Below are positions 1 to 8,235 of a stretch of 64,000 nucleotides of DNA, in pieces. Positions within the stretch are counted from its first letter, which is position 1; the number at the start of each line of letters is the position of its first letter. The notes under the pieces were generated by a model. The model was not told the origin of the DNA, searched no databases, and saw only the letters and a list, made by a program, of their open reading frames with translations. Source of the DNA: PFJX01 sp964466195 (GTDB lineage: Bacteria; Pseudomonadota; Gammaproteobacteria; Burkholderiales; Thiobacillaceae). The stretch lies in assembly GCA_964466195.1 (NCBI GenBank), contig CAYXMQ010000015.1, positions 24,399-88,398 of the forward strand, read 5' to 3'. The position numbers and the translations under genes were made by a program.

Positions 1-49
1 GAGAGTAAGTCCATAGAAGAGGCAAGCACGCGCCCTAAAATCAACTAAT

Positions 50-81
50 TTTCATATAGGACTTGTTTCATATAGGACGTG
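50..81. repeat. Tandem 16-bp direct repeat upstream of the TnpB-like gene
   Basis: Two adjacent 16-bp units (50-65 and 66-81) share TTTCATATAGGAC followed by N-TG and differ at only one base (T63 versus G79). They lie just upstream of the start codon at 99. They could be a small duplication, an operator, or a trace of a transposon end; the sequence alone does not decide. Confidence 0.7.
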
Positions 82-98
82 CGAAGTAGTATTGCGCA

Positions 99-746
99 AT
101 GTCATCCGCGCTCGTCATCACGCTCAATACCACGCCGGCCCAGGCTGAAAGCCTGGCGGCATTGCAGCGTTTGTTTTCCGAGGCGTGCAACAGTCTGGCA
201 CCGATCATGCAAGAAACGCGATGCTGGAACCGTGTGGCTTTGCATCACCTGGCCTACAAAGGGTTGCGTGAACGTTATCCTGAGCTGGGTTCCCAGATGG
301 CCTGCAATGCGATCTATTCGGTTTCGCGTTCCGCTCGCATCGTTTACCAGCACCCGCAAAGTCCGTGGAATATCGCTCGCGATCCTGCCAAGAAATTGCC
401 ATTGCTGCAGTTTCTGCCGGACGCTCCGGTGTATTTCGATCGCCATACCCTGAGTTTGAAAGCAGGGCAGCTTTCGCTGTTTACATTGGATGGTCGGATG
501 CGTTTTCAACTCGACCTGGCTGCGGCGGACGAAAAGCAATTTCAGTGCAGCAAATTGCGTGAGATTGTCCTGATCCGAAGTGGTGGACGCTTTGTGCTGC
601 AGTTCCAGTTTTCAGACGAGGCTGAACTGCCTGAACCGGGGTCGGACGCCTGGACGGAGTTGCCGGAGTATCTGGTTGTTTTTCCGCAGGCGCCGGGTAG
701 CGACCCGGTTTCCCCTTCCCCCACCAATGAAAAAACCCTGGTCTGA
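99..746 (+). CDS. TnpB/IS605 OrfB-like N-terminal half protein without RuvC nuclease domain
   Basis: The 215-residue product resembles the first half of IS200/IS605-type TnpB proteins. A segment around residues 25-75 reads like the TnpB helical region (EACN near residue 29, an LHHLAYKGLRE stretch, then SQMACNAI), and residues about 110-175 resemble the beta-rich part that precedes the nuclease (YFDR, LSLFTLDGR, RFVLQFQF). The chain then ends with a short acidic and proline-rich tail exactly where the RuvC domain (DxGxxN) would start, so no nuclease active site is present. The gene ends 12 bp before the first ABC exporter gene, which suggests one operon. The start at 99 has only a weak ribosome binding site. 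Family likeness is seen by eye from memory of TnpB; a function as a DNA- or RNA-binding regulator is inference. It could instead be a decayed transposon protein, but the frame is intact. Confidence 0.6.
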   Translation: MSSALVITLNTTPAQAESLAALQRLFSEACNSLAPIMQETRCWNRVALHHLAYKGLRERYPELGSQMACNAIYSVSRSARIVYQHPQSPWNIARDPAKKLPLLQFLPDAPVYFDRHTLSLKAGQLSLFTLDGRMRFQLDLAAADEKQFQCSKLREIVLIRSGGRFVLQFQFSDEAELPEPGSDAWTELPEYLVVFPQAPGSDPVSPSPTNEKTLV

Positions 747-758
747 TCCGACTTAATT

Positions 759-2504
759 ATGAAACCGCGAACTCCCGCCTCTGAACTGCGTGCCGAAATT
801 TGGCAGCTACGCCCTTTTTTCAAGCGCGCCATCATTTTCAGTCTGGTTGCCAGCACGCTTTCGCTGGCGCCGGCGCTTTACATGCTGGAGGTGTATGACC
901 GGGTAATCAACAGCAGCAGTATGAATACGCTGTTGATGTTGACCGTGCTCGTGGTCGGCGTGTACGTGGTCATGGAGCTGTTGGAATGGGTGCGTACCGA
1001 AATCATGCAGCACGCCGGCCAGCGTCTGGATGCACGCATGAGTGAGCGGGTGTTCAACGCGGTCTTCGAGGCGAATCTGCGGCGGTCTCAAGGCGGTTCG
1101 CAACAGGCTCTCACTGATCTGCGTACCTTGCGCGATTTTCTGACCACGCCGGTGGTCCTGGCGGTGATGGAATCCCCCGTAGCCCTGTTCTTTTTGGCAT
1201 TGCTCTTTTTCATCAGTCCCGTGCTGGGCTGGTTTGCTGTGCTTGGCGCCGGTGTTCAACTCGGCTTGGCATTCCTCACCGAGAGGCGGACCCAGCCGCC
1301 GCTGGCGGAAGCCAACAAAGTGGCCATCGCCGCCCAGAATTACGCCAACGGTACGTTGCGCAATGCCCAGGTCATCGAGTCGATGGGGATGTTGCGCGGC
1401 ATTCATGCCCGCTGGACGGAGCGGCAGCACCGTTTTCTCAATTTGCAGGCGACGGCGTCCGATCATGCGGGCGGCTTGACCGCCGCGTCGAAGTCGGTGC
1501 AGCTCATACAGGCTTCCGCCATGCTGGGTCTGGGCTGCTGGCTGATGTTGCAGGGCGAACTGGTCGGCGGCGGCGGCATGATGCTGGTCGGTTCCATTCT
1601 TGGCGGCAAGATATTGCAACCGCTGGTGCAAGTGGTTTCGAACTGGAAGATGGTGATCAACGCACGCGATGCCTTTCAGCGTCTGGATGGCCTCCTGCAA
1701 GAGATACCGCCGCGCGCGGCAGGTATGCCGTTGCCGGCTCCGCAAGGCCAGCTCAATGTCGAGTCGGTGACGGCGGGCGCTCCCGGCAGCCCCGCCGTCA
1801 TCTTACGCAACGTGTCGTTCCAGCTCCCGGCCGGTGCGTGCCTGGCGATCGTCGGGCCTTCGGCATCGGGCAAGACCACGTTGGCTCGCTTGCTGATGGG
1901 ACTATGGCCGGCGTTTAGCGGCAAGGTGCGTCTTGATGGCGCCGATGTCTTTTCTTGGAACAAGGCTGAACTGGGGCCTTATCTGGGCTATCTGCCGCAA
2001 GGGGTTGAGTTGTTTGACGGCACGCTGGCAGAAAATATCGCCCGTTTCGGCGAGGTGGATCAGGTCAAAGTGGACGCTGCCGCCCGGCTCGTCGGGCTTG
2101 ATCAGTTGGCGGCCGAGCTGCCGAACGGTTACGACAGCCACATCGGCGATGAAGGCGCTTTTCTGTCGGGCGGGCAGCGTCAACGCGTAGGTCTTGCCCG
2201 AGCGGTTTACGGCAATCCCCGTTTTGTTGTTTTGGATGAGCCCAACTCAAGTCTGGATGAGGCCGGCGAAGCCGCACTGCTGCGCACCTTGCAGTTCCTC
2301 AAGAGCCAGGGAGTGACGGTCATTCTCATTACCCACCGCACCAATGTGCTGGCGGCCGCCGACCGGATGCTGATCTTGCGTGACGGCATGGTACAAACCT
2401 ATGGACCGCGAGACGAGGTCTTGGCCGCACTCAACAAGGCACGCGAGGCGCAGTTGGCGCAAGCGCGCCCAGCCCTTGCTGCTGCAGCTGGAGGTGCACG
2501 ATGA
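759..2504 (+). CDS. prtD: Type I secretion ABC exporter, PrtD family (first copy)
   Basis: A 581-residue inner membrane ABC exporter half-transporter: N-terminal membrane domain (about residues 20-310) and C-terminal ATPase. Walker A GPSASGKT lies near residue 366, the signature LSGGQRQR near 469, Walker B with catalytic Glu (VVLDEP) near 491, and the switch histidine in ITHRT near 525. The long shared stretch after Walker A (LGYLPQGVELFDGTLAENIA) is typical of the PrtD subgroup of type I secretion systems, which export repeat-rich proteases, lipases or S-layer proteins through an HlyD-type adaptor and TolC-type channel. No N-terminal C39-type domain is present. Its stop overlaps the next ABC gene by 4 bp (ATGA), so translation is probably coupled. 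No candidate cargo gene is in the window. Confidence 0.93.
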   Translation: MKPRTPASELRAEIWQLRPFFKRAIIFSLVASTLSLAPALYMLEVYDRVINSSSMNTLLMLTVLVVGVYVVMELLEWVRTEIMQHAGQRLDARMSERVFNAVFEANLRRSQGGSQQALTDLRTLRDFLTTPVVLAVMESPVALFFLALLFFISPVLGWFAVLGAGVQLGLAFLTERRTQPPLAEANKVAIAAQNYANGTLRNAQVIESMGMLRGIHARWTERQHRFLNLQATASDHAGGLTAASKSVQLIQASAMLGLGCWLMLQGELVGGGGMMLVGSILGGKILQPLVQVVSNWKMVINARDAFQRLDGLLQEIPPRAAGMPLPAPQGQLNVESVTAGAPGSPAVILRNVSFQLPAGACLAIVGPSASGKTTLARLLMGLWPAFSGKVRLDGADVFSWNKAELGPYLGYLPQGVELFDGTLAENIARFGEVDQVKVDAAARLVGLDQLAAELPNGYDSHIGDEGAFLSGGQRQRVGLARAVYGNPRFVVLDEPNSSLDEAGEAALLRTLQFLKSQGVTVILITHRTNVLAAADRMLILRDGMVQTYGPRDEVLAALNKAREAQLAQARPALAAAAGGAR

Positions 2505-4219
2505 TGCAACCCGCATGGCTGCGTGGTAGCCCTTTGAAGGCCGCCCTCTGGCAGTTCCGCCGTGAGTTTCTGGTTGTCGGCGTATTCAGCATGGTGGCGA
2601 ATCTTCTTATGCTGACGCCCACCATTTACATGTTGCAGGTGTTTGATCGGGTCATGATCAGCCATAGCGGGCTGACCTTGATTTCGGTTTCACTCATCGC
2701 GTTGTTCTTCTTTGTTGTGATGGCTTTTTCCGAATGGTCGCGCTCGAGGCTGCTGGTTCGGGCCGGCGTGCGCTTCGACGAATTGCTCAATTCAAAAGTC
2801 TTCAACGCCAGCTTTGAGGCATCGCTTAACCAGACCGGTCGAAATCCCACTGAGGCCTTCGCCGATTTGACGAATATCCGTCAGTTTCTGACCGGCAATG
2901 GCATCTTCGCTTTCTTCGATGCGCCGTGGGTGCCGATTTACATCGCCGTGGCCTGGCTGCTGCATCCCTGGCTGGGCATTCTATCGGTGATTTTTGCGCT
3001 GATCCTGGCCGCCGTCGCCTGGGGCGGACACCGACTCACCCGTGCTGGCAATGAGGCGTCGCTCGAATCGGGCATGAAGGTCCACGGTTTCGTGCAGAGC
3101 AAGTTGCGCAACTCGGAGGTGGTCGAAGCGATGGGGATGCTCGATAGTCTGCGTCGCCGCTGGTTGAACCAACATCATCAATATCTCGACGTCCATGCGC
3201 GTTCGATGGATCAGAACCATCGTATTCAGTCCTTTACCAAGTTTGTTCAATACACCCAGCAGTCTCTGATGTTGGGCGCGGGCGCGGTCTTGGTGATCCG
3301 AGGCGAGTTGAGCCCTGGTGCGATGATTGCTGCGAATGTGTTGATGGGGCGAGCCTTGCAACCGATGCAATTGATCGTCGGCACCTGGAAGAGCTTTATG
3401 ACCGCACGCCTGTCGTTCCACCGCCTGGACGCCCTGCTGGCAACGTACCCGGAGCGGGTCGGGCAGACCGTCAATGAACCGCCCAGGGGGCAGGTCACGC
3501 TGCAGGAGCTGGTAGCTAAGGCCGGCGGGCGCGCGCAACCCATCCTGAAGGGGCTGAACGCAGAATTCGCCGCTGGCGAGATTGTGGTGATCCTTGGCCC
3601 TTCCGGTTCCGGAAAATCGACGCTCGCTCGTTGTCTGGTCGGAATCTGGAGTGAAACCGAGGGGGCCGTACGGCTGGACGGGACGCCGATCGAATCTTGG
3701 GACCGGCACGAACTGGGCCCCTATCTGGGGTATCTGCCGCAGGACGTTGAGTTGTTTGATGGCTCGATCGCTGAGAATATCGCCCGTTTTGGCATCACCG
3801 AGCCGGACAAGGTGATCGAGGCCGCTCAACGCGCGGGCATCCACGAGATGATCTTGCACTTCCCGCAGGGCTACGATACGCCGATGGGCCTGGCCGGCGG
3901 CCTGCTTTCCGGCGGACAGCGACAGCGCATCGCCCTGGCCCGCGCCATGTACGGCAACCCCGCCTTGTTGGTTCTGGATGAACCCAACGCCAACCTCGAC
4001 GATGTCGGCGAAGTGGCGCTGGTGCAAGCCGTTCAGAATCTGAAGGCGTTGGGCAAGACCGTATTCTTGATCTCGCACCGGACCAGCATAGTCGGCGTTG
4101 CAGACCGTTTGGTGATCATGGCCAACGGTCAGATTCAGATCCAAGGTCCCCGAGCGGAAGTCCTTGCCACTTTGCAGGGCGCTCAACCCGCTGCCGCACC
4201 CGTTTCCCAATCCGCTTGA
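2501..4219 (+). CDS. prtD: Type I secretion ABC exporter, PrtD family (second copy)
   Basis: A second 572-residue PrtD-type half-transporter, similar to but clearly diverged from the one immediately upstream. Membrane domain at about residues 20-305, Walker A GPSGSGKS near 366, LSGGQRQRIALARAM near 467, Walker B LLVLDEPNANLD, and H-loop ISHRTS. All residues needed for ATP hydrolysis appear present in both copies, so this looks like a pair of active subunits that may form a heterodimer, or two homodimeric exporters sharing an adaptor and channel. Most type I systems encode a single ABC subunit, so the tandem arrangement is notable. The start ATG at 2501 sits inside the previous stop. Confidence 0.93.
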   Translation: MMQPAWLRGSPLKAALWQFRREFLVVGVFSMVANLLMLTPTIYMLQVFDRVMISHSGLTLISVSLIALFFFVVMAFSEWSRSRLLVRAGVRFDELLNSKVFNASFEASLNQTGRNPTEAFADLTNIRQFLTGNGIFAFFDAPWVPIYIAVAWLLHPWLGILSVIFALILAAVAWGGHRLTRAGNEASLESGMKVHGFVQSKLRNSEVVEAMGMLDSLRRRWLNQHHQYLDVHARSMDQNHRIQSFTKFVQYTQQSLMLGAGAVLVIRGELSPGAMIAANVLMGRALQPMQLIVGTWKSFMTARLSFHRLDALLATYPERVGQTVNEPPRGQVTLQELVAKAGGRAQPILKGLNAEFAAGEIVVILGPSGSGKSTLARCLVGIWSETEGAVRLDGTPIESWDRHELGPYLGYLPQDVELFDGSIAENIARFGITEPDKVIEAAQRAGIHEMILHFPQGYDTPMGLAGGLLSGGQRQRIALARAMYGNPALLVLDEPNANLDDVGEVALVQAVQNLKALGKTVFLISHRTSIVGVADRLVIMANGQIQIQGPRAEVLATLQGAQPAAAPVSQSA

Positions 4220-4241
4220 ACTGACTCCCAGGATTTACATC

Positions 4242-5597
4242 ATGGCTTCCCCTTTTCCTCAGACCAGCGCTACCCCCCAGCCCGCGGCAATTGCCGGTGA
4301 ACTCACCTTGCAAACCGATACCCGACGTCCGATGCGTATTGGTTTATGGGTGCTGGGACTCGGTTTCGGCGGTTTCCTGCTCTGGGCGGGGCTGGCGCCT
4401 CTCGACGAAGGCGTCCCGACCGAGGGCGCAGTATCGATCGATACCAAGCGCAAGACGGTGCAACACCTCAGCGGCGGTCTAGTGCGAGAAATCCTGGTGC
4501 GCGAAGGCCAGATGGTCGCAGCCGGCCAAGTCTTGGTGCGGATGGATACTGCCATGCCGCGCGCAAACTTCGAGTCGGCGCGACAGCATTACATGGGACT
4601 GAGCGCGATGGAGAGTCGCCTGGTTGCCGAGCAGAGAGGGGCGGTGAGTATCCAGTTCCAGCCCGATATTCTCCAAGCAACCGATCCAATGGTTCAGCAG
4701 CAAGTCGCCACCCAACAGGCTTTGTTCGCCTCTCGTCGCAGCGCTTTGAATGCGGAACTCCGGGGTATCAGCGAGTCGATTCAAGGTGCCGAAGCCTTAA
4801 TAGGCGGCTATGAAGGGCAAATACAGAGCAACCGGCTGCAACTTGCTTCGTTGCAGGAAGAGCTTAAAGGATTGCGCGATCTGGTCAGTGAGGGCTATGC
4901 CCCTCGTAACCGACAGATGGAGCTGGAGCGCAACGTGGCTGCCGTCAACGGCAATATCATCGAATTGCAGGGCAATGTCAGCCGTGCTCGGCGCAGCATT
5001 GCTGAGATGCGTCAACGTGTGCTGCAACGTCAGCAGGAATTCAAAAAAGAAAGTGACAGCCAACTAGCCCAGGTTCGTTTGGAGCTCCAAGCGGATCGGG
5101 AGAGATTCAAAGTCTCGTCTGAGGAGCTCGGGCGTACTGACTTGCGCGCACCGGTTGCCGGGCAAGTGGTCGGGCTGGCCGTGCAAACGGTGGGCGCCGT
5201 CATCCAGCCTGCGCAGAAATTGATGGATATCGTGCCCTCTAACGAAGTGTTGTTGCTGGAAACAAAAATTCCGCCGCACCTCATAGACCGAGTGAAAATT
5301 GGGCAGAAGGCCGACGTCCGCTTCAGTACATTCGCCCATTCGCCTGCGCTGGTCGTCGAAGGTCGGCTGGAGTCGGTATCGCATGATCTGGTCACCGAGC
5401 CGACCCCGCATGGCAACATGTCTTATTATCTGGCTCGTCTTTCGATAACACCGGCGGGTCTCAAAGTGCTCGGCCATCGCCAGATGCAGCCTGGCATGCC
5501 GGCAGAGGTGATCATCAAGACGGGAGGACGATCGCTGCTGACCTATCTGTTGCATCCGCTGACCAAGCGGATTGCCGGCTCCATGAAAGAGGAGTGA
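4242..5597 (+). CDS. prtE: Type I secretion periplasmic adaptor, HlyD/PrtE family
   Basis: The 451-residue membrane fusion protein has one N-terminal membrane helix (about residues 30-52), a biotinyl-lipoyl-like hairpin with conserved GGLVREILVREGQ, a long alpha-helical coiled coil (about 100-300), and a C-terminal beta-barrel region with LRAPVAGQVVGL. It would link the ABC pair in the inner membrane to the outer membrane channel. An in-frame start at 4164 would overlap the upstream gene by 56 bp; ATG 4242 is chosen because AGGA at 4230-4233 is well placed. The gap to the TolC-type gene is only 3 bp. Confidence 0.92.
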   Translation: MASPFPQTSATPQPAAIAGELTLQTDTRRPMRIGLWVLGLGFGGFLLWAGLAPLDEGVPTEGAVSIDTKRKTVQHLSGGLVREILVREGQMVAAGQVLVRMDTAMPRANFESARQHYMGLSAMESRLVAEQRGAVSIQFQPDILQATDPMVQQQVATQQALFASRRSALNAELRGISESIQGAEALIGGYEGQIQSNRLQLASLQEELKGLRDLVSEGYAPRNRQMELERNVAAVNGNIIELQGNVSRARRSIAEMRQRVLQRQQEFKKESDSQLAQVRLELQADRERFKVSSEELGRTDLRAPVAGQVVGLAVQTVGAVIQPAQKLMDIVPSNEVLLLETKIPPHLIDRVKIGQKADVRFSTFAHSPALVVEGRLESVSHDLVTEPTPHGNMSYYLARLSITPAGLKVLGHRQMQPGMPAEVIIKTGGRSLLTYLLHPLTKRIAGSMKEE

Positions 5598-5600
5598 GAC

Positions 5601-6956
5601 ATGGTCAATTTCGTGCACAAGCGCTGCATCCTGGCTTCGTTGATTATTGGCATGGCCCTGTGCAGCCAAGCGCCTTCGGCCCTTGCGCTTGATCTCCTGG
5701 AAAGCTACCAGGCGGCATTGAGCGAAGACGCACAATTCCTTGCTGCGCAGTCGGCTGCCGAGGCAGGGCGAGAAGCGGCGCCGATGGCGCGGGCCCAACT
5801 GTTCCCTGTTATCTCGGCTACCGCGGGCCTGTCCGCTAACGACTTGAATACGCGAACGCAGAGCGTCACAGGGGTGCCTTATTCTTATGACTCAAACTAC
5901 CAAAGCAAGAATTTCGCGCTGTCACTCCGCCAACCGTTGTATCGCCCCGCGCAATATGCCAGCTACCTGCAAGCGCAAACGCGTCTTCTCAATGTTGAGG
6001 CCACGCTCGACAAGGAGAACCAAGATCTCGCTTTGCGTGTAGCGGGGGCTTATTTCAACACCTTGCTAGGCGAGGAGCAGTTGCGCCTGATTCAGTCGCA
6101 GAAAACCGCAGTCAGCACGCAATTGGCTGCGGCAAAGCGCGCGTTGGAGGCTGGGCATGGCACCCGTACCGACATCGACGATGCGCAGGCGAGACTCGAT
6201 CTCAATGTCGCTGACGAACTCGCTGCGCGGCAACAAATCGAAAGCGCGCGCCATGAATTGCATATGTTGATCAATCGTCCGGTCGCCGCCCTGCAGCCAC
6301 TGAATACTAAGCGGCTTGAGCTTGTTCCTCCGAGCCCGAATCTGCTTGATGATTGGATTGCGCTGGCCGAAGCCCGCAGTCCTGAACTGCGAGATATGCG
6401 CGCACGGGCCGAAGGAAGTCGCCTTGAAGTTGAGAAGGCGCGTGCCGGACACAAGCCTACGCTGGATCTCCTGCTGCAACACTCGATGAGTGAAAACGAT
6501 AACGTGACCAACCCCAATGCTCGGTATGTCAACAACCAGATCGGTGTTCAGTTTGCGATGCCGATCTACTCCGGTGGCTATGTCAGCGCGCAGGTCCGTC
6601 AAGCCCTAGCCAGCAAAACCGAAGCCGAGCAAAGCTATGAGGCCGTTCGACGTAAATTGGCCATACAGGTCCGCAAAGAGTTTCAGGCCATGCTCGAGGG
6701 TGTCCTGAAGGTACGTGCCCTGGAGCAGGCTGAGCGTTCAGCCGATCAGGCCGTCGTCTCCAACCAGAAGGGGGTGCTGGCCGGGTCGCGAAGCCGGCTA
6801 GACATACTGAATGCCGAACAGCAACGCAGCAACACAAGACTGGATCTCACCCGTGAACGGCTGAATTACGTAATGGCTCGTCTGCGTTTGTCGGGCCTCG
6901 CCGGAAAACTTGATGCTGATGAGATCGGAGCTGTCAACCGGTGGCTGGGTTTGTAA
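5601..6956 (+). CDS. tolC: TolC-family outer membrane channel of type I secretion
   Basis: This 451-residue protein has a Sec signal peptide (cleavage likely near LALA, about residue 30) followed by the duplicated helical repeats of the TolC/PrtF family, with the usual SLxQPLYRP and AGHGTRTDIDDA stretches. It would form the trimeric outer membrane exit duct for the exporter encoded upstream. It is the last gene of the five-gene block beginning at 99. A small inverted repeat (GAGTCT at 6981-6986 and AGACTC at 6994-6999) follows, but there is no T-run, so I do not call a terminator. Confidence 0.92.
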   Translation: MVNFVHKRCILASLIIGMALCSQAPSALALDLLESYQAALSEDAQFLAAQSAAEAGREAAPMARAQLFPVISATAGLSANDLNTRTQSVTGVPYSYDSNYQSKNFALSLRQPLYRPAQYASYLQAQTRLLNVEATLDKENQDLALRVAGAYFNTLLGEEQLRLIQSQKTAVSTQLAAAKRALEAGHGTRTDIDDAQARLDLNVADELAARQQIESARHELHMLINRPVAALQPLNTKRLELVPPSPNLLDDWIALAEARSPELRDMRARAEGSRLEVEKARAGHKPTLDLLLQHSMSENDNVTNPNARYVNNQIGVQFAMPIYSGGYVSAQVRQALASKTEAEQSYEAVRRKLAIQVRKEFQAMLEGVLKVRALEQAERSADQAVVSNQKGVLAGSRSRLDILNAEQQRSNTRLDLTRERLNYVMARLRLSGLAGKLDADEIGAVNRWLGL

Positions 6957-7080
6957 GAGTCTGCCTAATCGCTATGCGGGGAGTCTTGAGTACAGACTCA
7001 GGTATCGGCAAGTTTGCTTCTTGTGCATCTGCAAAGCGTCGTTAGCAAGGTAAACCGCTACAGAGATTTGGCTATATATT

Positions 7081-7102
7081 ATTGATAATAATCAATGGGT
7101 TA
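7081..7102 (+). promoter_or_regulatory. AT-rich island with inverted repeat and IHF consensus match
   Basis: The gap 6957-7239 holds no gene. Near its middle is an AT-rich stretch unlike its GC-rich surroundings. It contains ATTGAT-AATA-ATCAAT (7081-7096), a perfect 6-bp inverted repeat, overlapped by a full match to the IHF consensus WATCAANNNNTTR at 7090-7102. It lies about 140 bp before the sugar-phosphate transferase gene and could bend DNA or bind a regulator for the polysaccharide genes. No good -35/-10 pair was identified. Confidence 0.45.
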
Positions 7103-7239
7103 TATTTGTTTCTGGCGGACTTGAAATAATCACGACTCATTCCTTTGCATTGTTTTCGTAGGTGCGACATTTCCCGCATCCAAGCCGTTGACTGTGCGAA
7201 GAGCGACGTTCCACAGGCGTACCAACTGTTTTTGCCAGG

Positions 7240-8235
7240 ATGAGTTTAGCTTTTGATCCCGCTTTCGCTGTATTTGCCGCCTTTCTCGGCGGCTTCTTCT
7301 CGCTCGCCTGGCTGTTACGCCTTAATGCCAGATTACCGCTGGACCACCCCAACGAGCGATCTCTGCATACGCGGGTAACGCCCCGCATTGGGGGCATGGG
7401 GATGACGGCGGGCGTGGCGTTAGCCAGTTTTGTGCACTGGTCGCCGGAATTGGCTGCGCTGCTGGCGGCTGCGCTGGTTTTGGCGCTGATTTCTTTGCTC
7501 GACGACTATCGCGCGTTGCCGGCCTGGGGGCGCTTGTTGGCGCATCTGATGGTGGCAGCGGGGTTTTTGGCGGTGACTTTGGCGTCCGCGTTCGAACTGG
7601 GAACGCAAGGGTGGTTTGCGCTGGCCATGTTGCTGGCCATTACCTGGTCGACCAATCTGTACAACTTCATGGATGGCGCCGATGGACTGGCGGGCGGCAT
7701 GGCTTTGTTCGGTTTTGCCGCCTATGCCTGGCTGGCCTGGGCGGGCGGCAACCTGTCGTTGGCGATACTATGCGGCTCGATCAGTGCGGCCGCACTGGCT
7801 TTTCTGAGCTTCAATTTTCCGCCGGCACGCGTATTCATGGGGGACGCGGGCTCCGTGCCGCTCGGATTTCTGGCGGCGGCGGTCGGCCTGCTTGGCTGGC
7901 GTGAGGGACTTTGGCATGGACTGGTGCCGCTGCTGGTTTTTTCGCCCTTTATCGTCGATGCCACCGTCACGCTGCTGCGACGCGCCTTTGCCGGTGCGAA
8001 AGTATGGAAAGCGCACCGCAGCCATTACTATCAGCGTCTTGTGCGCATGGGCTGGAGCCATCGCCGTCTGGCGCGGGCGGAATATGTGTTGATGGCGGCA
8101 ACGGCGCTAAGCAGCGTGTTGTTGGTAAGAAATATGGAAGTCAAATGGGGCATTTTGATGGTCTGGGGAGTTTTTTATCTTGTGGTGATGATGGCGATAG
8201 ACCGTCGCTGGCGTAGCGCAGGGGACGAGCCATGA
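7240..8235 (+). CDS. Undecaprenyl-phosphate sugar-1-phosphate transferase, WecA/WbpL family
   Basis: A 331-residue polytopic membrane enzyme of glycosyltransferase family 4. It should transfer a HexNAc-1-phosphate from a UDP-sugar to undecaprenyl phosphate, starting a surface glycan. Diagnostic motifs are LLDDYR near residue 88, NFMDGADGLAGG near 144 (nucleotide and metal binding), FMGDAGS near 202, and the cytoplasmic HRSHYYQRL loop near 263. About ten membrane helices are evident. The final ATGA overlaps the start of the next gene, a sugar dehydratase, matching the wbpL-wbpM pairing in O-antigen clusters. The start at 7240 lacks a well-spaced Shine-Dalgarno. Confidence 0.9.
   Translation: MSLAFDPAFAVFAAFLGGFFSLAWLLRLNARLPLDHPNERSLHTRVTPRIGGMGMTAGVALASFVHWSPELAALLAAALVLALISLLDDYRALPAWGRLLAHLMVAAGFLAVTLASAFELGTQGWFALAMLLAITWSTNLYNFMDGADGLAGGMALFGFAAYAWLAWAGGNLSLAILCGSISAAALAFLSFNFPPARVFMGDAGSVPLGFLAAAVGLLGWREGLWHGLVPLLVFSPFIVDATVTLLRRAFAGAKVWKAHRSHYYQRLVRMGWSHRRLARAEYVLMAATALSSVLLVRNMEVKWGILMVWGVFYLVVMMAIDRRWRSAGDEP

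Noticed and set aside
6981..6999. Inverted repeat GAGTCT...AGACTC after the TolC-type gene as a terminator
   Set aside because: Short stem with no T-run.
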